Source of the DNA: Saprospiraceae bacterium UBA6168
Lineage (GTDB): Bacteria; Bacteroidota; Bacteroidia; Chitinophagales; Saprospiraceae
Length of the DNA: 64,000 nucleotides
Assembly: GCA_002435785.1 (NCBI GenBank)
Contig: DIUC01000023.1
Span: 28,512 to 92,511, forward strand
Direction: 5' to 3'
Below the pieces are notes generated by a model that saw only the letters and a program-made list of their open reading frames with translations, did not search any database and was not told the DNA's origin. The position numbers were made by a program, and so were the translations under genes. How positions within the stretch are numbered: position 1 is the stretch's first letter; each line of letters opens with the position of its first letter. Of this stretch, positions 16,488 to 24,507 are shown piece after piece.

Positions 16488-17564
16488 ATGAGAACCCGAT
16501 TCGTAAAAACAAATTTCGTATTGCTTGCCATTCTTGCTTTGGTTTCGTTCAATTCTTGTGCTGCTACAAGCTTGATGGAGGATGACCTGACTGGCTACAA
16601 GCCGCATAGCGACCAGAGCCTACTTACGTTGATGAACCATCAGAGTGTAGTAGAACTGACCATCGTGACGGAGCTCGATTCGCTTTTGCAAAAGCGAAAA
16701 AAAGTGGAATACCAACCCGCCGATTTCAGCTATATAGATGAAAAAGGCGTTTCCCACAATTTCTTTGCAAAGGTGAAGCCAAGGGGCAAATTCCGCAGGA
16801 TGACCTGTGATTTCCCACCGCTCAAGCTCAAGTTTGACAAGAAAGCCCTCGAAGCGGCAGGAATGAGCGACATGAACGAGCTGAAATTGGTGACGCACTG
16901 CGTTGACGACAAGGACGTGTCAAAAGGGCTGGTGCTAAGGGAGTATTTGGCGTACAAGCTGTACAACGAAATGACACCCAACAGTTTCCGGGTGCAGTTG
17001 GCCAAGATTAATTATCTCGACAAAAACAACCCAGCCTATCGTTTGACCCGATATGGCTTTCTGATAGAAGACGAGGAAGAACTCAGTTGGCGCACCAATG
17101 GGGTGGTTTCCAAAGCGATGGGCACCAAAGCCGAACAATTAAGCCCCTCGCACGAAAAAATCGCCTCGGTTTTCCAGTACATGATAGGCAACACCGATTG
17201 GAACGTGGAGATGCTCCGTAACACAGAATTGCTGCAAAAAAAGGAAGGTGGCCTAATTCCCGTGCCTTACGACTTTGACTTTGCGGGCATCGTGGGCGCA
17301 CCCTATGCCCGCCCAAATGTAGATGTGGGGCAAAAGCGGGTAGGGGAGCGGGTGTTCATGGGGCATTCGACTTCTGCCCAGGAACTCTACGCCACACTCA
17401 GCTACTTCCGCACAAAAAAGGCAAAGTTGATAAGCATCGTCAATGATTTCACTTTGCTGGACGTAGCGTCTCGGCAGTTGATTATAGAATATTTGGAGGG
17501 TTTCTTCAAAGAAATCGAAACACAGGATTTAGCACAAAAAGCCATGTTTGAAAAGAGCTTCTAA
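16488..17564 (+). CDS. Putative lipoprotein with CotH-like kinase fold
   Basis: 358 residues from the ATG at 16488. The N-terminus MRTRFVKTNFVLLAILALVSFNSC looks like a lipoprotein signal with Cys at 24. Family-like elements in CotH order are KVKPRGKFRRMTCDFPPLKL (compare the RGNSSW...KKPYRIKF region), LREYLAYKLYNEM, the catalytic-like IGNTDWNVEMLRN (about 242-254) and VPYDFDFAGIV (about 269-279), where DFD would be the metal-binding DxD/DFG equivalent. CotH proteins are atypical secreted kinases. Assignment to this fold is inference from motif order. A hairpin terminator follows. Confidence 0.6.
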   Translation: MRTRFVKTNFVLLAILALVSFNSCAATSLMEDDLTGYKPHSDQSLLTLMNHQSVVELTIVTELDSLLQKRKKVEYQPADFSYIDEKGVSHNFFAKVKPRGKFRRMTCDFPPLKLKFDKKALEAAGMSDMNELKLVTHCVDDKDVSKGLVLREYLAYKLYNEMTPNSFRVQLAKINYLDKNNPAYRLTRYGFLIEDEEELSWRTNGVVSKAMGTKAEQLSPSHEKIASVFQYMIGNTDWNVEMLRNTELLQKKEGGLIPVPYDFDFAGIVGAPYARPNVDVGQKRVGERVFMGHSTSAQELYATLSYFRTKKAKLISIVNDFTLLDVASRQLIIEYLEGFFKEIETQDLAQKAMFEKSF

Positions 17565-17651
17565 CAAAATGGCACAGTTTTTCGCGTATTGCTTTGTTCA
17601 AACGCACCAAAAGACATTAAGAGCAGTTTTTTCATACTAATTCAATTTTCA

Positions 17652-17680
17652 GGGCGACTTCAGGTCGCTCTTTTTTTTTT
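17652..17680 (+). terminator. Rho-independent terminator
   Basis: Stem GGGCGAC/GTCGCTC (7 bp with one G-U), loop TTCAG, followed by a run of 10-11 T. It lies about 90 nt after the CotH-like gene, in the right orientation for it. Confidence 0.8.
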
Positions 17681-17748
17681 GTCGAAAACGCACGTGTTCA
17701 GGATTGGACATTCAACAGGGAGGAGCCGGCCTATGGCCGATTTTTTCG

Positions 17749-18132
17749 TCACAACACCATCTCCCGAAACAACCGCTCCAGCATTTGAATGGGGTCGTCG
17801 CAGAGGCCAGGGTGTACTTTCGAGGGCTGGAGCACCGTGCTGCGCTGTGCGGTGAGCCAGCGAAAACGCCCCGCAGCATCCAACTGGGCGATGGGGCCTG
17901 CTCCTGGTTCGCCTGCGGCAATGCGGGCAAAAGCTTCCAAATGGGCCGCCAATTCCTCCACATCGCAACCGGGGCAAATGGCCTTGAGCCGTTCCGGGTT
18001 CAGTTCATAAAGCGCTTGCAGGAAGTTCCGTTTTTTGCAAAGCAAAACCACGCCCACGTTGATGAACTCCTCCCGCTCCACCCGGGGCATGATTCGGATG
18101 ACCGCATATTCAAATAAGTTTCGCGCTTGCAT
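17749..18132 (-). CDS. DUF3037 protein, partner of the HipA-like kinase
   Basis: 127 residues matching DUF3037: FEYAVIRIMPRVEREEFINVGVVLLCKKRNFLQA at the N-terminus, a middle with HLEAFARIAAGEP, and GRFRWLTAQRSTVLQPSKVHPGLCDDP, the family's most conserved block. It starts inside the 3' end of the kinase gene (23-nt overlap), so the two are almost certainly cotranscribed and translationally coupled. DUF3037 genes are commonly found behind HipA-family kinase genes. The biochemical role is unknown. Confidence 0.88.
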   Translation of the reverse strand: MQARNLFEYAVIRIMPRVEREEFINVGVVLLCKKRNFLQALYELNPERLKAICPGCDVEELAAHLEAFARIAAGEPGAGPIAQLDAAGRFRWLTAQRSTVLQPSKVHPGLCDDPIQMLERLFREMVL

Positions 18133-18898
18133 CTTGGGCTTCTTTTAGAAATATGCTGGAGGCGGCGATGCGCCGGGTTATAAATTCGTGATAGACCCGC
18201 CGCATTTCGTCCGGGGAGCCGTGCCCCTTCAGCCAGTCGTCGGGTATGCTGCGGAGGATGGCGTTCAGCAGTTCGGGGGTCACCACGGCAGCCAGTAGCT
18301 TGTCCGCTTCGTCCAATTGGCTGGCCTGCGCCAACAGCACATGTGATTTGACGTTGGTAAATGGTGACATGGCCAATTGCTCCCAATTGTCCCAACTATG
18401 GTGGAAATACAGACAGGCTCCGAAGTCAATCATCCAAAGTTCCCGGTTCCATACCAGCATGTTGGTGTTCTTTGCGGTGCGGTCCACATTGGTCAACAGT
18501 GCATCCAACCAAACGATTTTGGAGGCGAGCATGGCGTCGGCTTTGTTCACCACTGGGTCAAAACTGATGGCGCCGGAGAGGTAATGCACGCCGAGGTTGG
18601 TGCCGGTGCTGCCTTTCAGCAAGTCCTGGATTTCCTCGTCCGGCTCGGTTCTTCCAAATGCTTCGTCCAATTCCACGAGCACCAACTCAGGCACTTTCAG
18701 GCCAGCCGCACGGGCCAGTTCTGCGCCGATGAGGTCGGCAATGAGCGCCTTGGTACCCTGCCCAGCCCCCCTGAACTTGGCGACGTACAGAAAATCGTCG
18801 TCCGCCTCCACGATGGCTGGCAGCGAGCCGCCTTCCCGGAGGGGCGTCACGTAGCGCACGACGTTCACTTTTCTGATGGCTGGCGGCGTATAGCTCAT
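18110..18898 (-). CDS. HipA-family kinase
   Basis: 262 residues. ATP-site Lys in YVAKFRG (41), then GQGTKALIADLIGAELARAAGL. The catalytic loop is NVDRTAKNTN (Asp139, Asn144) and the metal site is MIDFG (Asp158). It is shorter than classical HipA (about 440 residues) and lacks the HipA N-terminal Couple_hipA domain, so it belongs to the compact branch that travels with DUF3037. There is no HipB-like HTH antitoxin gene beside it. The substrate is unknown; classical HipA phosphorylates glutamyl-tRNA synthetase, and that should not be assumed here. Confidence 0.88.
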   Translation of the reverse strand: MSYTPPAIRKVNVVRYVTPLREGGSLPAIVEADDDFLYVAKFRGAGQGTKALIADLIGAELARAAGLKVPELVLVELDEAFGRTEPDEEIQDLLKGSTGTNLGVHYLSGAISFDPVVNKADAMLASKIVWLDALLTNVDRTAKNTNMLVWNRELWMIDFGACLYFHHSWDNWEQLAMSPFTNVKSHVLLAQASQLDEADKLLAAVVTPELLNAILRSIPDDWLKGHGSPDEMRRVYHEFITRRIAASSIFLKEAQDASAKLI

Positions 18899-19024
18899 TC
18901 AATTGGGTTTGAGCAGCGAAGGTAGGCGTTTGCCCGGAAAGTTTTGGGCAGCGTCCCTGTCGTCGGGCATTGGGGAAGCCACCGAAAAGATGTTGGTGAA
19001 AAGCGAAAATGTGGGGCGGCGTGT

Positions 19025-19032
19025 TACTTTTG
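19025..19032 (+). promoter_or_regulatory. Candidate -7 element TACTTTTG
   Basis: TACTTTTG fits TAnnTTTG, 66 nt before the POT transporter ATG at 19099. No -33 box at ideal spacing. Confidence 0.4.
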
Positions 19033-19098
19033 CCCAATTGCCTTTTCAGCAGGCAGGTTTTTTCAATTTTTTCAACCAAAATCAAGTAAAACGCAAAT

Positions 19099-20871
19099 AT
19101 GAGCCAAGGTACACCAACAAACAGCACCGACCATTTTTTTGAAAACAAAGTCATTGGCCACCCCGCCGGATTGTTCGTCCTATTTTTCACCGAAATGTGG
19201 GAACGCTTCTCCTTCTACGGGATGAGGGCTTTGCTGGTGATGTTCCTCACCTCTACCCTCCTCGACGGCGGCTGGGAATGGACCCGGGAACAGGCGATGG
19301 CGCTATTTGGCTCCTATGTCGGGCTGGTCTATCTTTCCACGATGATGGGCGGCTATTTTGCCGACAAAAAAATCGGCTACCGCTGGGCAGTCGTGATTGG
19401 CGCATTGTTGATGACACTGGGGCATGGCCTCATGGCCGTGGAGACGCAAGTTTCCATCTATTTGGGGTTGGGGGCGTTGGTATTTGGCAATGGTTTTTTT
19501 AAGCCCAATATGGTGTCCATTATATCCGAAATGTATAAGGAACATCCCCAAAAAAAAGATGGCGCATATACCATATTCTATATGGGGGTAAATGCGGGCG
19601 CATTTTTTGGCATATTACTGTGCGGTTATTTGGGCGAAAAAGTAGGCTGGAGCTGGGGTTTTGGCCTCGCTGGCATATTTATGTTCTTTGGCCTTTTGCA
19701 GTTTTGGCTGGCGCAAAACATCTTCGGCAATATCGGTTTGAAGCCTGTAAAAAAAGACGCAGCAGCCTTGGAATTGGACAGGCAGGCGATGGGCGAGGAA
19801 AAGCTGAACCCGTTTACCCCGGTTCAATTGGTGCTGATTGCAGTGATGATATTTTTGGGGCTAATGTGGATAATCTTCGAGCCGGCAAAGATTATTTCCA
19901 GCGGTGCCATCAATGTCTTCGATTTCAACGTGCTGGGCCTGTCCGGCAACAATTTCACCATATTGCTGGCCTTGACCCTGTTCGTTGGGTTGTTGGTGTA
20001 TAGGCTGACCAAGTACTCTGCCGTGACCCGTGACCGGATGATTGCCGTGACCTTTTTTGCGTTTTTGGTCATCTTCTTTTGGGCCATTTTCGAGCAATCG
20101 CCCGGTACGCTGACCATCTTCGCCCGTGACTACACCAATCGGGTGCTGGAAGGCGGCGCTGGCACTACTTTCAAAATCGTGAACGCCTTGATGACGGTCG
20201 TGCCATTGGGCATCATCACGTGGGTGTTGTTTAAACTGTTCCAGCAAACCTTTAAGAAATACGCTGTGGCGAACATCATCCTCGGCACCAGCTTTGTCAT
20301 CATTTGGGGCATCGCCTTTTGGATGCTGAAAAGCCAAATGGCCGAGGAAACGCTGGAAGTACCGGCCTCGTGGTTCTCCACCCTCAACTCTTTGTTCATC
20401 ATCAGCCTCGCTCCGCTGTTCTCCAAGTGGTGGGAGAGCAAGTACAACCCACCCGCCAACGTCAAATACGCCGTTGGCATGACCCTCTTGGCCTTGGGCA
20501 TGGCCTGTGTGGCGTTCGGCGCCAGCAGCATTGAGCCGGGCGCAAAAACGGCATCGGTGAGCATGGTCTGGTTGATATTGGTCTATCTGTTCCACACGAT
20601 GGGCGAGCTGTGCATCTCCCCCGTGGGCCTGTCGTATGTGAGCAAGCTCGTGCCTGCCCGCATGATTGGGGTGATGTTCGGTATATGGTACTTGGCAGTG
20701 GCCATCGGCATGAAGGGGGCAGCGAAGTTCGGTGAAAACGTGGACAAGATTGCTGACGAAAAAGGCATCAGCTACTTCTTCTGGGTGCTGACGGGGATTT
20801 CCCTCGCAGTGGCCGTGGTGGCGATTGTTTTTACACCAATCATTCGTAAGAAGATGCACGGGGTGCGGTAG
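19099..20871 (+). CDS. POT-family proton-coupled oligopeptide transporter
   Basis: 590 residues with about 14 TM segments. The POT signature is complete: TEMWERFSFYGMRALLVMFL in TM1 (the ExxER proton-coupling motif), GGYFADKKIGYRW after TM2, FKPNMVSIISEMY, the PTR2 region DGAYTIFYMGVNAGAFFG, and EQSPGTLTIFARDY. MGELCISPVGLSYVSKLVP marks the C-terminal half. It imports di- and tripeptides with protons. A mirrored word repeat follows the stop codon. Confidence 0.95.
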   Translation: MSQGTPTNSTDHFFENKVIGHPAGLFVLFFTEMWERFSFYGMRALLVMFLTSTLLDGGWEWTREQAMALFGSYVGLVYLSTMMGGYFADKKIGYRWAVVIGALLMTLGHGLMAVETQVSIYLGLGALVFGNGFFKPNMVSIISEMYKEHPQKKDGAYTIFYMGVNAGAFFGILLCGYLGEKVGWSWGFGLAGIFMFFGLLQFWLAQNIFGNIGLKPVKKDAAALELDRQAMGEEKLNPFTPVQLVLIAVMIFLGLMWIIFEPAKIISSGAINVFDFNVLGLSGNNFTILLALTLFVGLLVYRLTKYSAVTRDRMIAVTFFAFLVIFFWAIFEQSPGTLTIFARDYTNRVLEGGAGTTFKIVNALMTVVPLGIITWVLFKLFQQTFKKYAVANIILGTSFVIIWGIAFWMLKSQMAEETLEVPASWFSTLNSLFIISLAPLFSKWWESKYNPPANVKYAVGMTLLALGMACVAFGASSIEPGAKTASVSMVWLILVYLFHTMGELCISPVGLSYVSKLVPARMIGVMFGIWYLAVAIGMKGAAKFGENVDKIADEKGISYFFWVLTGISLAVAVVAIVFTPIIRKKMHGVR

Positions 20872-20918
20872 GGCCGTTGGCCATTGGCTGTTAGCTTTGG
20901 CCAATAGCCAACACCGTA
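20872..20918. repeat. Mirrored heptamer word repeat / hairpin
   Basis: GTTGGCCATTGGC on the left and GCCAATAGCCAAC on the right pair with one mismatch. The block reads as successive 7-nt words (GTTGGCC, ATTGGCT, GTTAGCT, TTGGCCA, ATAGCCA). It lies between convergent genes and may terminate both. Confidence 0.6.
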
Positions 20919-20979
20919 AAAATCAGAGGGGCCAAGCACGATGGCCTGTCCCCTCCTAACACCCGTTTAAAATCCGTGG

Positions 20980-22224
20980 TTATTGGGTCAGCGCCAGCAA
21001 CTCCGGGTTTTTCGACCCCGTGCGCAGCGCCTTGTTACGGTGTATTTTGGCTTTTTCGTTTTCACCCATTTTGGCGTAGATATTGGCCAATGTGCCGTTA
21101 ACGTCAATATTTTCAGGTCGGGCATTGTATTCTTTCAGTGCATATTCCAATGCCTTTGGCTGGTTGTCCATAAGGTTGGAATATACATGCGCAAATCCCA
21201 AGTCCATGTTATGGCCGTGCGCTTGGTCGTCCTCCATCATTTCAATGACTTCCTGCATGGTTTTGCCATATTCGTTGGTGCGGCCAGTTTCTTTATATAC
21301 CGTCGCCAATTGTTCAAAAAAGCCCACTTCCGGCACGATGGCAGCAGCCTGGTTTAATAGGCGCTCTGCCTCCTTATAGTTTTTCCGCATGATTGCCACG
21401 GCGGCAAGCCCACCAAGTGCAAAGGGATATTCCGGGCGGTTTTCGAGAGTGCTTTTAAAAACCTGCTCGGCCTCGTCCAATTTGCCATATTGTATGTAAA
21501 GGTTGCCCAATGTTACCATGGCCCATGAGGTGTTGTCGTGGCCGGGATAGCCCGCCGTCACTGCCATGGTCATGGCCTCGATGGCGCCTGGCACGTCGCC
21601 ATGAATTTCCCGCAGGTAAGAAACCCGGCTATAGCTTCGCAAATCGGGCTTGATGCTCACCATCTTGTCCGCCATTTCGACGGCCTTGGCATAGTTGCCA
21701 AGCTCCACGTTTGCATCGGTCAGTACGCCGTAGATGCCTGAATTCAGTGGGTTTATGGCCACGGCTGCCTCGCCTGTTTCCAGTGCTTTGGCGAACTCGT
21801 GCAAGCTCATCTCTACGCCAGCCTTGGCGCTCAATGCCCTGAATTTCAGGTCTTTTTCTTTCAGGTCTTTTTCATCAAAAGGTTGCGCCAGCAACGCCTC
21901 CAAGCACTGCAAAGCCGCTGGGTAATAATGCGGATGCTCGCCCGTCACCCTTGCCTCTTGAATGAAAACCTCCGCAAGGTTCAGCCAAGGTTCTTTGGCT
22001 TTTGGGTTGTCCATCAATGCTTTTCGCTCCTTTCCATAAGCGTTTTGCACGGTTTCCCATTCTTTGCCATATTGCAGTTTTTCGTTGCGGTCCAGCAGTT
22101 CGGGTATGTTTTCAATAATGCCCATCCCTGCTTTTAAATTGGTATTTGGTCGGTTGTTTTGGCAAGCCATAATGCTCACCATCAAATAGGCCATAAGGCC
22201 AACGGAGATGATTTTGTTTTTCAT
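20980..22224 (-). CDS. TPR lipoprotein
   Basis: 414 residues. The lipoprotein signal ends MVSIMACQNN with Cys at 21. After about 60 residues there is a solenoid of TPR-like repeats: YPAALQCLEALLAQ, FAKALETGEAAVAINP, YAKAVEMADKMVSIKP, LDEAEQVFKSTLENRP, YKEAERLLNQAAAIVP and NEKAKIHRNKAL. It lies directly downstream of, and in the same direction as, the DUF4331 pair, separated by a mirrored word repeat, so it could belong to the same function. Role unknown; TPR proteins usually scaffold. Confidence 0.85.
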   Translation of the reverse strand: MKNKIISVGLMAYLMVSIMACQNNRPNTNLKAGMGIIENIPELLDRNEKLQYGKEWETVQNAYGKERKALMDNPKAKEPWLNLAEVFIQEARVTGEHPHYYPAALQCLEALLAQPFDEKDLKEKDLKFRALSAKAGVEMSLHEFAKALETGEAAVAINPLNSGIYGVLTDANVELGNYAKAVEMADKMVSIKPDLRSYSRVSYLREIHGDVPGAIEAMTMAVTAGYPGHDNTSWAMVTLGNLYIQYGKLDEAEQVFKSTLENRPEYPFALGGLAAVAIMRKNYKEAERLLNQAAAIVPEVGFFEQLATVYKETGRTNEYGKTMQEVIEMMEDDQAHGHNMDLGFAHVYSNLMDNQPKALEYALKEYNARPENIDVNGTLANIYAKMGENEKAKIHRNKALRTGSKNPELLALTQ

Positions 22225-22234
22225 AAACGGATGT

Positions 22235-22348
22235 GTTAGTTATTGGTGATTGGTAAAGGTGATTGGTAAATGGTAACTGGTGATTGGTAACAGGGAAGAT
22301 CCACGGAACTCCCCAATCACCATTCACCAACTACCAATTACCATTCAC
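22235..22348. repeat. Mirrored heptamer word repeat (GGTGATT/GGTAAAT)
   Basis: The left half is about seven 7-nt words (GGTGATT, GGTAAAT, GGTAACT, GGTAACA). The right half carries complements (CCAATCACC, ATTCACC, CAATTACC). The central 25 nt is unique. It fills the gap between the DUF4331 gene and the TPR lipoprotein gene and can form a long imperfect hairpin. Confidence 0.75.
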
Positions 22349-22350
22349 CC

Positions 22351-24399
22351 CTAATTTTTAACCATTTTCAATACTTCCATGACCTCTCCTTTGGCATTTT
22401 TTGCTTTCGCAAAATAGATACCAGCGGGTAGGTTGTTGGCATCCAATTGAACAGCATATTGGCCTTTGTCCATCCGCTCGTTCACGAGGGTACTGACCAC
22501 TTTGCCGCTCATATCTATCACTTGGATGCTGATGTTGCCAGCTTCGGCCACTTCGTAATGCACCGTTGTTTGGGTGGTAAACGGGTTGGGGAAGTTGGCC
22601 ATCATTACCTGCGTTCCAGCAATATCAGGCGTTTTTATGCCAATGCCGCCGGGGATGGTGGCATTTTGGGCAGGCCCGGCAATGGTGCCGCTGCAATCGC
22701 TGTCACCGGCCCAAGGCTTGGCCATGAACGGGAACTTTTTGGTAAATGGAGCATCGTTCTTTTCCACGCCAGTGGTATAGGTCAGCACGCCCAGTAAGTC
22801 CTGCGTGACCGGGCTTCCGCCAGCCACATAGTCATCGTACCAAAGGCCGATGGCCGCCAGCACCACGCCAGATACGGCTTGCAGCTCTATCCGGGTCACG
22901 TCGTCTTCCAAGCGCCTGCCATTCGGGAAGCCATCCATGTTTGGAATCCACTGCATGTTGGCGGTGTTGTTGTACGCTGGGTCGGTGAGGCCAAGCACGG
23001 CGGCCTGCACAAGGCCGAGGGAACTGAACTTCGGGTGGTTGCGCGGGGTCGGGTTCACCGCCATGTTGAGCCGAAGCATGTCCCCGCCATTGGGCATGAA
23101 GTTGTTGATAAATGGCTTGCCTGCGGCCAATGGGTTGCCGTTCTTCCCGGTCGCCAATTGGTAGGGCGGGACATTTGGCACACCTGTATGGAAAATCGGC
23201 CAAAGGTCAACCGACCGAGGCTTTCCAGGGCCAGGCAGCAACAGCGTGCCAAATATGGCATCGTCCAATGCAGTGCCAGCTACGGCAGCAGTGCCCTTCA
23301 AGCTGTGGAGGCCGTCTTGGCCATTGCCGAAGTCAAAAGCACCGAGCGAGTTGCGTTGGATGCGCAATGGCGCAAAGCCTGGGACTGCACCGCCAAATTG
23401 GTCATCATCCATGTACAGTGCCAGTTCTGGGTTGTAGAAGAAGCCATCCAACTGCGTGTCGGCCAGTTCTTGGTAAGGCGTCAGGGAGTTCCAGTAGTCC
23501 TTGTAGCCAATTGGAATCACGGCTTCGTTGGTCAAAGGCATACCAAGGCGGCTCACCTGTACCCAGTTGCCAGAGAACGCCTGCCCGCCGGGCGACAACG
23601 TGCGGATTTGTTGGCGGCTGGCACTTGCCCATACGCCAATGATGAAGCGGTCGTCGAGGATGCTCGTTGGTGCAACCGGCGCACCCGCTTTGCGCAAAAA
23701 GGCAATCGGCACTTCAATGGCGATGGCGCTGGTATTCAAGCACTTAAGGCCGTCACGTGGGTCGCCGTTCTGGCGGGGAAGGTCGCCGAGGTCGAACACG
23801 CCGCCGAGGTCCACGAAAAATGGGTCATCAACGGGGCCCACGAAGACCCGTTCGCCAGTGGCGGATTGCCGGATGGCCTTGTTCATCAACGCATCATAAG
23901 TGGTGTTCAAACCGACCGGGCCATTGATGCTGCGGGTACCGATGTTTGGGGGCGGCACGGCCACGTTATCAACGATTTTCACCCAAGAATTACCACCGTT
24001 GGTGCTTTTCTCCAGCGTATAAGTGGTGTACAGGTTCTGTTTGCCCAAGCGGATGTTGAAGAACGTCGTTGGGTCTTGATTCTTGATTTTGAACGTAAAC
24101 CGATAGGTGATTTCATCGCCCGGTTTGTTCGCATCATTGTCAATATGGATTTCGTAACGGATATTCTCGCCAAACTGGTAGTAGTTTGGGCCACCGTGCG
24201 GCACTTGCAGTGGGTTGTAGGTAGCGATGAGGACAATGTTCTGTGGCCGTTCCGGGCTGCGGAAGGCATATACGTCAACGTTGTCGGCCAGCGGGTCACT
24301 CGCTATGAGCGGTGCTTCCCGGTGGCTGGAGGCCGTGGCGTTCAGGCTGAAAATGCCCATTGCCAACAGCAGGAAAAAGGATTTTATAATAGATTTCAT
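22351..24399 (-). CDS. DUF4331 protein with T9SS sorting domain
   Basis: 682 residues from the ATG at 24399, whose product starts with a signal peptide ending LNATA/SSHREAP; an upstream in-frame ATG at 24489 is read through a word repeat. SSHREAPLIASDPLADNVDVYAF is the hallmark DUF4331 N-terminus. The body continues to about residue 590. The last 85 residues are a type A T9SS sorting domain (FPNPFTTQTTVHYEV, IQVIDMSGKVV, LPAGIYFAKA, ending KMVKN). It is therefore secreted through T9SS and probably surface-attached. It is a tandem paralogue of the next gene. Confidence 0.92.
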   Translation of the reverse strand: MKSIIKSFFLLLAMGIFSLNATASSHREAPLIASDPLADNVDVYAFRSPERPQNIVLIATYNPLQVPHGGPNYYQFGENIRYEIHIDNDANKPGDEITYRFTFKIKNQDPTTFFNIRLGKQNLYTTYTLEKSTNGGNSWVKIVDNVAVPPPNIGTRSINGPVGLNTTYDALMNKAIRQSATGERVFVGPVDDPFFVDLGGVFDLGDLPRQNGDPRDGLKCLNTSAIAIEVPIAFLRKAGAPVAPTSILDDRFIIGVWASASRQQIRTLSPGGQAFSGNWVQVSRLGMPLTNEAVIPIGYKDYWNSLTPYQELADTQLDGFFYNPELALYMDDDQFGGAVPGFAPLRIQRNSLGAFDFGNGQDGLHSLKGTAAVAGTALDDAIFGTLLLPGPGKPRSVDLWPIFHTGVPNVPPYQLATGKNGNPLAAGKPFINNFMPNGGDMLRLNMAVNPTPRNHPKFSSLGLVQAAVLGLTDPAYNNTANMQWIPNMDGFPNGRRLEDDVTRIELQAVSGVVLAAIGLWYDDYVAGGSPVTQDLLGVLTYTTGVEKNDAPFTKKFPFMAKPWAGDSDCSGTIAGPAQNATIPGGIGIKTPDIAGTQVMMANFPNPFTTQTTVHYEVAEAGNISIQVIDMSGKVVSTLVNERMDKGQYAVQLDANNLPAGIYFAKAKNAKGEVMEVLKMVKN

Positions 24400-24440
24400 T
24401 GTTGAATTGTTGTATTGTTGAAATGTTGAATTGTTGGGGT
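24398..24440. repeat. 8-nt word repeat (ATTGTTGA-type)
   Basis: Five variants of ATTGTTGA/AATGTTGA directly upstream of the DUF4331-T9SS start codon, in the presumed 5' leader. Confidence 0.6.
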
Positions 24441-24507
24441 TGACAAGTTTAGCAGAAATGCTGACTGCCATCCCGAGTGGTCGGGACAAGACCTGCCAAC
24501 TGCCAAC

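Noticed and set aside
16337..16585. Short plus-strand gene before the CotH-like lipoprotein
   Set aside because: It overlaps the signal-peptide coding region of 16488-17564 in another frame and shows no domain or hydrophobic pattern.
22879..24405. A 508-codon open frame on the plus strand
   Set aside because: It lies entirely antisense to the DUF4331-T9SS gene, which has a signal peptide, conserved family motifs and a sorting domain; the plus-strand product has no recognisable features.
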